A stretch of DNA of 64,000 bases from Actinokineospora alba (GCF_004362515.1 NZ_SNXU01000001.1:4402001-4466000); one strand, 5' to 3'. Counted from the first letter of the stretch, positions 25,761 through 35,342 are shown. Translations and numbers: made by a program. The notes: generated by a model from the sequence alone, not told the origin.

Positions 25761-28700
25761 ATGAGACGTCGCTTCTGGCTGCATGCTGCCCTTTTGCGCC
25801 CGGCCGCGCCGGAGTGCACGGCGGGACGGTTCCATCGGTGGCTCTCCGCGTTCCTCATCGCGGTGCTTGTCATCAGCCTCGAGGTCGGCGCTGTCTCGTC
25901 CGCCTCCGCTGAGCAGCCGAAGCCCGCCTCCGCACCGGCGCAGGTCGACGAAGCCGCCGACATCCCCTCGGCGCGCGCGACGGCCCGGTTGCGCGGTAAG
26001 CGCATAGAGGCGCTGTCGGAGCGCACGGAGTCGACCTCCACTTGGGTCAACCCGGACGGCACCCGGACCACCGAGCTCAACGCGGGCCCCGTGCGCGTGC
26101 GCAAGGGCGACACCTGGGTTCCGGTCGACCTCACCCTGGTCAAGAACGCCGACGGCACCATCCGCCCGACGGCCCACCCCCGTGACCTCGCGATCGCGGG
26201 CGGGGGCGCCGCCACCCAGCCGCGCGACCTCGCCTCGGTGACCGCCGCCGACGGCCAGGTCGCCCTGCAGTGGTCCGGCCCGCTGCCCGAGCCGGTCCTG
26301 GCAGGCGACACCGCCACCTACCCCGAGATCCAGCCCGGCATCGACCTGCAGGTCAAGGCCACTCGCACCGGCTTCCAGCAGTTCCTGATCCTCAAGCGCA
26401 AGCCCGGCAAGCCCGTCTCCTTCACCCTGCCGCTGCGCGCCGACGGCGTCTCTCTGCGCACCGACGCCGACGGCAACACCGACGTCGTCGACAAGGCGGG
26501 CACCACGGTCGGCTCCGTGCCCGCCGCGCAGATGTGGGACGCGCGGATCGACGGTCAGAGCGGCCTGCTCACCAAGCCCGCCAAGGTCAAGCAGCGCAAG
26601 AACGCCAAGCCCAAGGTCAAGACCGCCCAGGGCAAGGACCGCGAGACCGTCGACATCACCGTCGAGCCCGCCGACGGCTACCTCGACGACCCGAACGTGA
26701 AGTACCCGGTGACGATCGACCCGGGTGCGACGATCTGGGCCAACTTCGACACCTTCACCCAGTCGAACATCACCAGCTCCGACCAGTCGGGCATGGGCGA
26801 ACTGCGCCTGGGCACCTACGACGGCGGCGGCACGAAGGCGCGGTCGTACCTGCACTTCGACATGAGCCAGTTCCGCGGCACCAAGATCATCGAGAGCAAG
26901 CTCTGGCTCTACGCCACGCACTCCTGGTCGTGCAGCCCGAACAACTGGGAGGTCTGGAGCACCCCGCTGGTCGGCACCGGCACCCGCTGGTCGAACCAGC
27001 CCGCGCCCTGGGCGCACTGGGCCACGCCGAACGTGACGACGGGCTACAGCGCGTCGTGCAACGACGCCTGGGTGAACGTCGGCATCACCAACCTGCAGCA
27101 GGCCTGGTCGGACCAGGGATTCACCAACGCGGGCGTGATGCTCAAGGCAGGCGACGAAGGCAACTCCTACGGCTGGAAGAAGTTCTCCTCCGCCGAAGGC
27201 GGCGCGGTGCCGCACATCGACGTCACCTACAACACCCAGCCCAGCTCGGCGACCGGTCTCAACGTCAGCGACCGCGGCGACCACGGTGGTGTCGTCTACA
27301 CCCGGTCCCTCACTCCGACGCTGAGCTACCCGGTCCACGACCCGGACGGCGACGTCCTGCACCCGACGTTCTACGTCTACGAGGGCGACTCCCTCATCGC
27401 CACCCACTCGGTCGGCGCGGTCAACTCCGGCGGCGTGGCGACCTGGAAGCTGCCGGAAGGCTTGCTGCAGAACGGAAAGACGTACAAATACCGCGCGTCG
27501 GCGCACGACAACCGCATCTGGGCGGGCGACGGCTACGTCTCCATCCGCAACAAGCTGGGCGGCCGGGCGATCGACGTCCCCGGCTGCGGCACCGCCCCGG
27601 GGACTGTGCTGCACATCTGGGACTACTGGGGCGGCGGCTGCCAGCGCTGGAACATGACCCACCTGGGCGGCAACACCTTCGCCTTCGGCGGCCGCGACTC
27701 CGGTCACGCCATCGACGTGGCGAACTGCTCGGTGGACAACGGCGCGAGTGTGCAAATCTGGAACTACTCCTACGGAAACGTGTGCCAGCAGTTCATCTTG
27801 GAGAACGTCGGCAACGGCGAGTACAAGATCCGCGGCAAGCACTCGAACAAGCCGCTCGACCCGATCGGCTGCAACGGCAACAACGGCTCCCGCCTGGTGA
27901 TCTGGGACGCCTACGCGGCGGACTGCCAGATCTGGCGGCTCGACGTTGCCCCCGACTCGGGCACTACCGTGCAGTGGCGTGACTTCACCGTCGACACCAA
28001 CGCGCCAGGCGCGCCGTTCGTGTCCTCTTCGGACTACCCGAGCGACAACAACTGGCACAAGGCGGCCAACCAGGCGGGCACCTTCACCTTCACCCCGCCG
28101 ACCGGCCTGACCGATGTGGCGGGCTACGTCTACGGCCTCGACGTCACCCCGGCCACCGAGGTCGCGGCGGGCGCCGACGGCAAGGCAACGCCGTCGATCA
28201 CGCCGACGACCGACGGGCAGCACCTGCTCAACGTCCGCACGAAGGACAAGGCGGGCAACCTCTCCGCGATCGTCACCTACAAGTTCAACGTGGGCCGCGC
28301 GGGCCTGGTGCGACCTTCGGACGGCTCGCGGGTCGTGTCCCGTGTTCCCCTGCAGGTGCAAGGGGAATCCGTCTTCACCCACGTCAAGTTCGCGTGGCGC
28401 CGCGGCCCCGGTGCGGCCGTCGAGGCCGACATCCCGGCCGCGAACCTGACCAAGGCCGACGGATCGCCGCTGGGCACGGGCTTCGTGCCGCTGTCGAGCC
28501 TGGGCGGTTCGGCCACGTGGAACGCGGCCGACACCCTGGGCCTGGCCGCGGGTGTGGTGCAGGTCAAGGCGATCATGGCCACCGACGCCGCGGGAACCGG
28601 CGCCTACGCCACGGTGTGGCGCACGGTGACCGTCGACCCGAGTGCCGAGGGCGCGGAGTCCGAGGGCATCGCCGACGGCTCGCTGAACCTGCAGACCGGT

Positions 28701-31700
28701 GACTTCTCACTGTCCACAACGGACGCCCAGGAGTTCGGCCTCTCGGTCTCGCGAACGTCCTCCTCGCGTGACCCGCGGGCCGGTTTCCAGCTGCAGCACC
28801 AGCGGCTGAGCACCAACCAGCAGAAGGTGTCGACCGACACCAGCGGGTTCAACAGCTACACCGCGCTCGTGGCCAGGGCCACCGACCGGGGCCATGACAG
28901 CACCGACTCGGTCGTGCTGACCCCGCAGGCGAGCGGTCCGTGGGGCGGCGACACGTATGCCGCCGTCGGCGACGACATGAACGGCGGCTTCCGCCTCGGC
29001 ATGCGCGCCGGGCGCACCTATCGGCTCTCCGGCTGGATCTACGTCCCCGCCGCCACGGGCCTGACCCCGGCCGACCCGCGCGGGCTGCGGATCGTCGGCT
29101 ACGTCAAGAAGAGCGACGGCAACTACGTCCCGACGATGAGCGAGCAGCCGAAGCTGACCGACGGCTGGGTGCAGCTCAGCGTCGACATGGCGGTCCCGGC
29201 GGGCGCCACCGAGGCGTTCGTCCGGCTGTACAACGGAATGGCGATCGGCAGCGGCAAGCAGGTCTTCTTCGACGACCTGTCGGTCCGCGAGATCACCGCG
29301 CCGTTCGGCCCGCAGTGGGAGACCGGCACGTCCGCCGACTCCGCCGCCATCGACTACACGCGGCTGGACTTCCCCGAGGAGAACACCGTCCAGGTCGAGC
29401 TGGTCAGCGGCTCGAAGGTGTGGTTCACCAAGGCCGCGAGCGGCGCCTACTTCCCCGAGCCCGGCGCCGAGGACCTCACGCTGACGATGGAGGGCGCGAA
29501 CTACCGGCTCACCGAGACCGACGGCACCGTCACCATCTTCAGCCAGGCCACCGCGGGCGGACCGTTCCTGGTCTCGAGCACCACCCCGCCCGCCCAGGCG
29601 GCGACGACCCGGTACGCCTACGAGTCGGTCGAGGACCAGGTGCGGATCAAGCGGGCGATCGCCCCGCTCGAACCCGGGGTGGGCGACTGCACGACGCCGA
29701 CCCCGGCGCGGGGCTGCGAGGTCCTGGAATACGACTACGCGGCGACCACGACCGCGACGTCCACCGCGGTCGGCGACTTCACCGGCCAGGTGCGCGCCGT
29801 GTCGGCCTGGACGACGAACCCGGCCACCGGGGCGTCGGAGAAGGTCGAGGTCGTCCGCTACGCCTACGACGACGCGGGCAGGCTGCGCGAGGTCTGGGAC
29901 CCCAGGCTCTCGCCACCGCTGAAGACGCTCTACAACTACGACGCCGCGGGCCGGGTGGTCCGGGTCGACGCGACCGGTGACCTGCCCTGGTTCTACGACT
30001 TCGGCAAGGTCGGCGCCGACACCAACGAGGGCAGGCTCCTCAAGGTCCGGCGACAGACCCTGCAGCAGGGCAGCGCCGACGTCGTCGACGGCGAGATCGC
30101 GACGACCGTCGTCTACAACGTGCCGCTGACCCGCGGCGCGGGCGGCCCGTACGACCTCGACGGCGCGGCGGTCGCGGCCTGGTCGCAGACCGACGTCGCC
30201 ACCGACGCCACCGCGATCTTCGGCCCGGAGGACCCGGTGTCGACGCACAACGCGTCGGCCACCGCCCCCGGCCCGGACGGCTACCGCGCGGCGACGGTCC
30301 ACTACCTCAACGCCTCCGGCAAGGAGGTCAACACCGCCACCCCCGGCGGCGACATCGACACCAACGAGTTCGACCGCTTCGGCAACACCGTGCGCGTGCT
30401 CGAAGCGTCGAACCGGGCCCTCGCCCTCGGCCTCACCCCGGGCGCGGACGCGAAGCTGGCGGAGCTGGGCCTGGCCCAGTACGACACCAGGACCCGCGCC
30501 GTCTGGCTCGACGGGCAGACGACCTACAGTGCCGACGGCCTCGACGAGCTCACCTCGCTGAGCCCGATCCAGCGCATCGCGCTCGACAACGACCCGAACC
30601 AGATCGTCAACGCACGGGCACGGGAAACCAACACCTACGACGAGGGCAAGCCCGACGGCACCGCCTACCACCTGGTGACCACCGAGCGGACCAGCGCGCA
30701 GGTCGTCGGCATGACCGAAGACCAGGACGTCAAGGTCACGAAATCCTTGTACGACGCCCAAATCGGCGGGGTGTCCGGGTGGAGCATCCGACACGCCACC
30801 CGCGTCATCCTCGACGCCGAGGCGCCTGCGAACTCCCTGGGCTCGGCCACCACCGCGGTCCGGTACGACGCCCAAGGCCGGGCCAGGGAATCGCGCAAGC
30901 TTGACTCGAACGGCACAGACGCGGGCACGACGCTGTCGGTGTTCTACACAGCGGGTGCGAACCCGGATGACGCGTCGTGCGGCAATCGGCCCGAATGGGC
31001 GGGGCAACCGTGCGTGACCCGGCTGGCAGGTGCGGTGACCGGGCACGACCCGTCCCGGATGGCCGGTGAGCTGTCGGTCAAGCGGGTGGAGTCCTACAAC
31101 CGCTTCGGCGAACCCGACCGCATCGTCGAGACCGCCGCGGGGAAGACCCGTACGACGGTGACCACCTACGACGCCGCTGACCGGGTTCTGACCATGCAGA
31201 TCACCGGCGACGTCGGCACGCCGGTGCAAACGATCAGCACGACGTACGACCCGAACACTGGTGACGCGCTGACCACGTCGTTCGCCGACGGCACCACGAT
31301 CCGCCGGGCCTTCGACAAGCTGGGCCGCGTCACGAGGTACACCGATGCCGACGGCGGATGGACCGCGTCGGAGTTCGACCGCTTCGGCAAGCCGGTCAAG
31401 GTGAGTGACTCACTGGGCACCACTCAGACGTTCGTCTACGACCGCGCCGCCGAGCCGCGAGGCCTGTTGACCTCGATGACGGACAGCGTGGCGGGCACCA
31501 TCTCGGAGAAGTACGGCCCCGACGGTCAGATCGTCGAACAGGGCCTGCCGGGCGGTGTGCGCCTGACGGTCACCTCCGACCCGACTGGAGCGCCGCGGGA
31601 GCGGACCTACACCCGGGCATCGGACTCCACGCTGATCGCCAACAGCACGGTAGTGGCCAACATCCGCGGCCAGGTCATCCAGCAGAACGGTCCGGCCTCG

Positions 31701-33620
31701 GCGAAGACGTTCAACTATGACCGCTGGGGCCGGTTGACCACGGCCAAGCAGGTGTCCTCGGCGACCGGAAACTGCACGGTCCGCTCGTACACCTATGACC
31801 GCCGAGCCAACCGCACCGGCAAGTCGACCCGCGGGGGTACCTCCACCACCTGCCCAGGTGACTCCGACCCCGCTCAAACGGAGTCACACACGTATGACTC
31901 CGCGGACCGCATCACTGACGCGGGCTACGTCTACGACGCTTTCGGCCGGATCACCTCGACGCCGTCCGGAGTGGTTAACAGCTACTACACGAACGACCTC
32001 GTGTCCGCGCAGGAGACGGCGGACTCCAGGATGTCCTGGACCCTCGACCCGGCCTTGCGCTTCCGCCAATTCACCGCCGAGAAGAAGGTCAACGGCACTT
32101 GGGCGAACGCTGTCACCAAGGTCAATCACTATGGCGCCGACGGTGATGACCCGCGGTGGATCGTCGAGGACGCCACCCAGGCGAACAACGTTACTCGCAA
32201 CGTGGAAGGCCCGGACGGAGATCTCGCCGTCACCACCGCGTTGACCGGCGGAGCCGTCCTGCAGATGACGTCGCTGCATGGCGATGTCATGGCAACGGTC
32301 CCGGTGGACCCGGCAGCGGGCACGATGACCGGCGCGGTGACAGTCCTCGACACCGACGAATTCGGCATGCCGTCCGCGGAGACGCCTGCGGCGGCCACCG
32401 CCCGCTACGGCTGGCTCGGTGCCAAGCAGCGCTCGGCCGAGGCATTGGGCGACGTCATCTTGATGGGCGCCCGGCTCTACGACCCGGCTACCGGACGTTT
32501 CTGGCAGCAGGACCCCGAACCCGGTGGCAACGCCACTCCGTATGACTACTGCGGTGGCGATCCGGTCAACTGCACGGACCTGGATGGACGGTGGGGCTGG
32601 TTCAAGAAGGCGTTCACCGCGGTCGCGAACGTGGTGGCGAAGGTCGCCGAGGTCGCGTCGTACATTCCTGGACCGATCGGTTCGATCGCCGCGGGTGTCT
32701 CGGCGGTGGCGTACGCCTCAGTGGGCAACTGGTCCAAGGCCGGGGAGATGGCCCTCACGGCGGCGGCGAACCTGGTCGGTGCCGGGGCGATCGTCAAGGT
32801 CGGGGCCAGGGTCGTCAAGGCCGCCGCCAAGACAGCGCCCAAGGCGTCCGCACGCACGGCCAAGGCCAATCGGACGGCGGGTGCGAGCTGTCAGATCAAC
32901 TCGTTCACCCCCGAGACGTTCGTCGTCATGGCCGATGGCTCGTCGCGAGCGATCGGTGAGATCGTCGAGGGCGATCTCGTCCTCGCGACCGATCCGATCA
33001 CCGGGGCGAAGTCGGCGCAGCCGGTCCTCGAGCAGATCGTCGCCTACGGCGCCAAGCATCTGATCCGAATCGGCCTCGGTGACTCAGGCAGTGTCGTCGC
33101 GACCACGGGTCACCCGATCTGGGTGGTCGGCAGCGGATGGACCGACGCGAAGGATCTGCGGGCGGGCAGCACGCTGCTGAGTGTCGATGGCTCGCACATC
33201 CGCGTGCGGTCGGTCGACGACCTGGGCATGGTCGAGGACACCCTCGTCTTCAACCTCAACGTCGCCAATACCCACACCTTCTCGGTCGCCGATGGAGATG
33301 CGACCGCCCTCACGCACAACTGCAGACACGGAAAGCAGTACGGCGCGGGCAAGAAGTTCACCAAGGCCAGCAAGGCCAAGATGACCGCGGCGAACAAGAA
33401 GAAGAACGGCGGCGTCGAACGCTGCGACTACTGCGGCGTGGCCGTCACCCCGGCCAAGCGTTCCAGCCGCGGCAAGACCCCGCCGAGGAATGAGCGCCAG
33501 TACGACCACCGCAAAGCGAAGTCCAAGGGCGGGATCAACTGTCCGTCCTGCAACGGGGCCGTGGCCTGTCGGGTCTGCAACCGTGACAAGTCGGACAAGC
33601 CCCGTAGGCGTCGGGGATAG
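25761..33620 (+). CDS. Giant secreted Rhs polymorphic toxin with lectin, Hint and HNH nuclease domains
   Basis: 2,619 aa. Signal sequence at about residues 28-52 after a basic start (cleavage near SSASAEQ), so exported by Sec. Order of regions: proline/charged N-part; DNRLRE domain (about 323-500, LRLGTYDGGG...SYLHFDMSQFRGTKIIESKLWLYA); beta-sandwich; ricin-type beta-trefoil (594-731, three QxW-like ends CQRWNM, CQQFIL, CQIWRL); jelly-roll module (about 1075-1185, RTYRLSGWIYVP...VFFDDLSVREI); YD/Rhs repeats (about 1365-2220); Rhs core end ARLYDPATGRFWQQDPEPGGN...CTDLDGRW (about 2237-2277); hydrophobic pretoxin; PT-Hint (2377-2521, NSFTPETFVVMADGS to THNC); HNH nuclease (about 2522-2619: CDYCG, QYDHRKAKSKGG, CRVCNRDKSD). 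Hint should cut before Cys2521 to release the nuclease. Followed after 1 nt by a candidate immunity gene. A contact-dependent, wall-attached antibacterial toxin is inferred. Confidence 0.92.
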   Translation: MRRRFWLHAALLRPAAPECTAGRFHRWLSAFLIAVLVISLEVGAVSSASAEQPKPASAPAQVDEAADIPSARATARLRGKRIEALSERTESTSTWVNPDGTRTTELNAGPVRVRKGDTWVPVDLTLVKNADGTIRPTAHPRDLAIAGGGAATQPRDLASVTAADGQVALQWSGPLPEPVLAGDTATYPEIQPGIDLQVKATRTGFQQFLILKRKPGKPVSFTLPLRADGVSLRTDADGNTDVVDKAGTTVGSVPAAQMWDARIDGQSGLLTKPAKVKQRKNAKPKVKTAQGKDRETVDITVEPADGYLDDPNVKYPVTIDPGATIWANFDTFTQSNITSSDQSGMGELRLGTYDGGGTKARSYLHFDMSQFRGTKIIESKLWLYATHSWSCSPNNWEVWSTPLVGTGTRWSNQPAPWAHWATPNVTTGYSASCNDAWVNVGITNLQQAWSDQGFTNAGVMLKAGDEGNSYGWKKFSSAEGGAVPHIDVTYNTQPSSATGLNVSDRGDHGGVVYTRSLTPTLSYPVHDPDGDVLHPTFYVYEGDSLIATHSVGAVNSGGVATWKLPEGLLQNGKTYKYRASAHDNRIWAGDGYVSIRNKLGGRAIDVPGCGTAPGTVLHIWDYWGGGCQRWNMTHLGGNTFAFGGRDSGHAIDVANCSVDNGASVQIWNYSYGNVCQQFILENVGNGEYKIRGKHSNKPLDPIGCNGNNGSRLVIWDAYAADCQIWRLDVAPDSGTTVQWRDFTVDTNAPGAPFVSSSDYPSDNNWHKAANQAGTFTFTPPTGLTDVAGYVYGLDVTPATEVAAGADGKATPSITPTTDGQHLLNVRTKDKAGNLSAIVTYKFNVGRAGLVRPSDGSRVVSRVPLQVQGESVFTHVKFAWRRGPGAAVEADIPAANLTKADGSPLGTGFVPLSSLGGSATWNAADTLGLAAGVVQVKAIMATDAAGTGAYATVWRTVTVDPSAEGAESEGIADGSLNLQTGDFSLSTTDAQEFGLSVSRTSSSRDPRAGFQLQHQRLSTNQQKVSTDTSGFNSYTALVARATDRGHDSTDSVVLTPQASGPWGGDTYAAVGDDMNGGFRLGMRAGRTYRLSGWIYVPAATGLTPADPRGLRIVGYVKKSDGNYVPTMSEQPKLTDGWVQLSVDMAVPAGATEAFVRLYNGMAIGSGKQVFFDDLSVREITAPFGPQWETGTSADSAAIDYTRLDFPEENTVQVELVSGSKVWFTKAASGAYFPEPGAEDLTLTMEGANYRLTETDGTVTIFSQATAGGPFLVSSTTPPAQAATTRYAYESVEDQVRIKRAIAPLEPGVGDCTTPTPARGCEVLEYDYAATTTATSTAVGDFTGQVRAVSAWTTNPATGASEKVEVVRYAYDDAGRLREVWDPRLSPPLKTLYNYDAAGRVVRVDATGDLPWFYDFGKVGADTNEGRLLKVRRQTLQQGSADVVDGEIATTVVYNVPLTRGAGGPYDLDGAAVAAWSQTDVATDATAIFGPEDPVSTHNASATAPGPDGYRAATVHYLNASGKEVNTATPGGDIDTNEFDRFGNTVRVLEASNRALALGLTPGADAKLAELGLAQYDTRTRAVWLDGQTTYSADGLDELTSLSPIQRIALDNDPNQIVNARARETNTYDEGKPDGTAYHLVTTERTSAQVVGMTEDQDVKVTKSLYDAQIGGVSGWSIRHATRVILDAEAPANSLGSATTAVRYDAQGRARESRKLDSNGTDAGTTLSVFYTAGANPDDASCGNRPEWAGQPCVTRLAGAVTGHDPSRMAGELSVKRVESYNRFGEPDRIVETAAGKTRTTVTTYDAADRVLTMQITGDVGTPVQTISTTYDPNTGDALTTSFADGTTIRRAFDKLGRVTRYTDADGGWTASEFDRFGKPVKVSDSLGTTQTFVYDRAAEPRGLLTSMTDSVAGTISEKYGPDGQIVEQGLPGGVRLTVTSDPTGAPRERTYTRASDSTLIANSTVVANIRGQVIQQNGPASAKTFNYDRWGRLTTAKQVSSATGNCTVRSYTYDRRANRTGKSTRGGTSTTCPGDSDPAQTESHTYDSADRITDAGYVYDAFGRITSTPSGVVNSYYTNDLVSAQETADSRMSWTLDPALRFRQFTAEKKVNGTWANAVTKVNHYGADGDDPRWIVEDATQANNVTRNVEGPDGDLAVTTALTGGAVLQMTSLHGDVMATVPVDPAAGTMTGAVTVLDTDEFGMPSAETPAAATARYGWLGAKQRSAEALGDVILMGARLYDPATGRFWQQDPEPGGNATPYDYCGGDPVNCTDLDGRWGWFKKAFTAVANVVAKVAEVASYIPGPIGSIAAGVSAVAYASVGNWSKAGEMALTAAANLVGAGAIVKVGARVVKAAAKTAPKASARTAKANRTAGASCQINSFTPETFVVMADGSSRAIGEIVEGDLVLATDPITGAKSAQPVLEQIVAYGAKHLIRIGLGDSGSVVATTGHPIWVVGSGWTDAKDLRAGSTLLSVDGSHIRVRSVDDLGMVEDTLVFNLNVANTHTFSVADGDATALTHNCRHGKQYGAGKKFTKASKAKMTAANKKKNGGVERCDYCGVAVTPAKRSSRGKTPPRNERQYDHRKAKSKGGINCPSCNGAVACRVCNRDKSDKPRRRRG

Positions 33621-33621
33621 C

Positions 33622-33924
33622 ATGGGAGCCATGAAATCCAAGCCGAAGCCATCCCGGAAGGTCTACACCACCAAGCCGGTGGTGGAGGGCGAGCGGGTGG
33701 TCTGGGTGTGTCACGACGAGGACGGTGACTGGCAGTTCTTCGGCGAGACGTACGTGTGCGAGGACGACGGGCGAATCATCCACCTCGGACACCTGCTCGA
33801 CCAGGACGAGTCACTTCGCCAGGTGCTGCACATGCCGATCGGCTTCGCCGCGACCAGGAACGATGAGACTTCCGGCTGGGATATCGCTCCGTACGAGGAG
33901 GATGACGACGACGAGGAGGACTGA
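33622..33924 (+). CDS. Candidate immunity protein for the HNH toxin (DUF2185/Imm33-like)
   Basis: 100-aa acidic protein. ATG 33622 follows the toxin stop after 1 nt with GGGG at spacing 6; ATG 33631 is an alternative. The sequence runs VVEGERVVWVCHDEDGDWQFF...DDGRIIHLGHLLDQDESLRQVLHMPIGFAATRND and ends EEDDDDEED. The pattern DGDW-FF ... LGHLL..D.SL..VL.MPIGFAA-R recalls DUF2185 (Imm33) immunity proteins. The strong negative charge could cover a basic, DNA-binding nuclease. Position and charge make immunity likely. The family call is tentative. Confidence 0.7.
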   Translation: MGAMKSKPKPSRKVYTTKPVVEGERVVWVCHDEDGDWQFFGETYVCEDDGRIIHLGHLLDQDESLRQVLHMPIGFAATRNDETSGWDIAPYEEDDDDEED

Positions 33925-34007
33925 CCTCGGTCGTCCACGGGACCCAGGGTCACGGCGGGTGGCATGTGTCCGAATTGCGATCATGCCCGCCTGACGATGG
34001 AGGAGAA

Positions 34008-34520
34008 ATGTCATTCCTGGGTTCACACTCGGTCGCTGAGACAGCCGAGCCGTACTCTGCCGACACCGGCATGGTCAGTGGCATTTACCGGCCCGCCGGT
34101 GAGATCGAGGCTCTGGTACGCCCAACGACGACGTCCCGGTTCGTGGCGACCGGCTCGACGACCGACGGCAAGTTCGGAATGTTCCGCTGGGAGATGGCGC
34201 CACACGCCGGGGGTCCGGCCGCGCACTTCCACCGGACGTTCTCGGAGTCGTTCTACGTCCTGGATGGGACTGTTCGCCTGTTCAACGGGGAGACCTGGGT
34301 CGACGCCACCGCCGGTGACTTCCTCTTCGTTCCCGAGGGTGGCATCCACGCCTTCCGCAACGACTCCGACGAGCCCGCCGACATGCTGATCCTCTTCGCG
34401 CCCGGCCCGCCCCGGGAGCGGTACTTCCAGGAACTCGCCGAGGTCGCCGACAAGGGACTGCAACTCAGCCAGGAAGAGTGGGTCGACCTGTTCGCCCGGC
34501 ACGACCAGTACATGGTGTGA
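34008..34520 (+). CDS. Cupin domain protein
   Basis: About 170 aa. ATG 34008 follows GGAGGAGAA. One cupin barrel: AAHFHRTFSESFYVLDGTVRLFNGETW (motif 1, H-x-H near the start) and AGDFLFVPEGGIHAFRNDSDEPADMLILFAPG (motif 2 with the third His). Metal ligands HFH, E and H are present. It could be a dioxygenase, an isomerase or a sensor; nothing discriminates. A terminator-like hairpin follows directly after the stop. Confidence 0.8.
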   Translation: MSFLGSHSVAETAEPYSADTGMVSGIYRPAGEIEALVRPTTTSRFVATGSTTDGKFGMFRWEMAPHAGGPAAHFHRTFSESFYVLDGTVRLFNGETWVDATAGDFLFVPEGGIHAFRNDSDEPADMLILFAPGPPRERYFQELAEVADKGLQLSQEEWVDLFARHDQYMV

Positions 34521-34550
34521 GGGACCGCGGCGCCTTCGCCCGCGGTTCCC
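34521..34550 (+). terminator. Hairpin after the cupin gene
   Basis: GGGACCGCGG (34521-34530) pairs with CCGCGGTTCCC (34540-34550), one bulged base, loop CGCCTTCGC. It starts right at the cupin stop. Confidence 0.6.
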
Positions 34551-34563
34551 TACGCTGCAACCC

Positions 34564-34773
34564 ATGAAGCACGTCGTGACGATCGAACTGCGGGAGATCA
34601 AGCCGAAGCAGCTCCGCAAGGCGCTGGCCGAGCACCTTCGGCGTCAGGGTGTCGACGCGCGGGACATCGACGCCATGGGAACGCGCGACCTGCTGGGTGA
34701 GGTCATGCACGAGCTGACCTCCCAGCTGGCCGCCATCGTCGAGGACACCGCCGAGCTCACCGTCCGCGGCTGA
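34564..34773 (+). CDS. Small helical hypothetical protein
   Basis: 69 aa, MKHVVTIELREIKPKQLRKALAEHLRRQGVD and onward. Predominantly charged helical sequence with an ELREIK...RKALAEHLRRQG pattern and no Cys. It starts 14 bp after a terminator hairpin, and no strong ribosome binding site is visible (the region before reads TACGCTGCAACCC). It is convergent with the SRPBCC gene, 6 bp apart. Codon use looks coding, and the function is unknown. Confidence 0.55.
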   Translation: MKHVVTIELREIKPKQLRKALAEHLRRQGVDARDIDAMGTRDLLGEVMHELTSQLAAIVEDTAELTVRG

Positions 34774-34779
34774 ACAGTC

Positions 34780-35310
34780 CTATGTGGACGCGACCGGAGC
34801 GGGCGCCGGAACCGTCCACCCGATCTGGTTCGCCATCTTGGTCAGGGTCTGCACCATGTTGTCCCGCAACATCTGCGCCCGCGCCTCGACGATCGCGTCG
34901 GCGTGGTCCGGGTTCTGCGCCGCCAGGGTCACCAGGTGGCTGCCGCCGTGGCCGTGGACGAAGGTGTGCGTGATCAGGGTTCCGCCGTCGGGCAGGGGCG
35001 AAAGCTCGTAGCTCCAGGTGGACGAGGGCTGGTCGGTGTCCTGGTCGAGGCCCTTCACCATCCAGGTCACCATGTTCGGCTTGGCCACGGCGACGATCTT
35101 CCCGGTGACGTCCCAGGTCCAGTCGCCCATCTGGTTGGTGGCCGCGAATTCGGAACCGGGGCCCACCGGCGCATCGCCCAGCCAACCGGCCTGGACGCAT
35201 TCCGGGCTCCAGGAAGCCATGCGGGGAATGTCCGAGAGGACTTCCCACACCTCGCTCGCCTCGGCCTGGACGGGAAACTCGACCGCGATCTTCATCTCGG
35301 TGATCTTCAC
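34780..35310 (-). CDS. SRPBCC (START/PYR-like) protein
   Basis: 176-aa START-like fold protein, MKITEMKIAVEFPVQAEASEVWEVLSDIPRMASWSPECVQAGWLG. The opening VE-FPVQAEASEVWEVLSD...WSPE is the classic SRPBCC pattern, and the C-terminal long helix (DHADAIVEARAQMLRDNMVQTLTKMANQIG) closes the cavity. Start GTG 35310 is the upstream choice; ATG 35295 is an alternative. It lies 32 bp downstream of fbpC on the same strand and could be co-transcribed. It may bind a hydrophobic ligand. Confidence 0.82.
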   Translation of the reverse strand: MKITEMKIAVEFPVQAEASEVWEVLSDIPRMASWSPECVQAGWLGDAPVGPGSEFAATNQMGDWTWDVTGKIVAVAKPNMVTWMVKGLDQDTDQPSSTWSYELSPLPDGGTLITHTFVHGHGGSHLVTLAAQNPDHADAIVEARAQMLRDNMVQTLTKMANQIGWTVPAPAPVAST

Positions 35311-35342
35311 AATCCGAGTATGCCTATGGGTGGCACGGCTGA

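Noticed and set aside
25638..28382. A 914-codon open frame antisense to the first part of the Rhs toxin
   Set aside because: Shadow of the toxin frame, with Val/Arg/Asp-rich product and no domain. A second one at 28707-31229 is rejected for the same reason.
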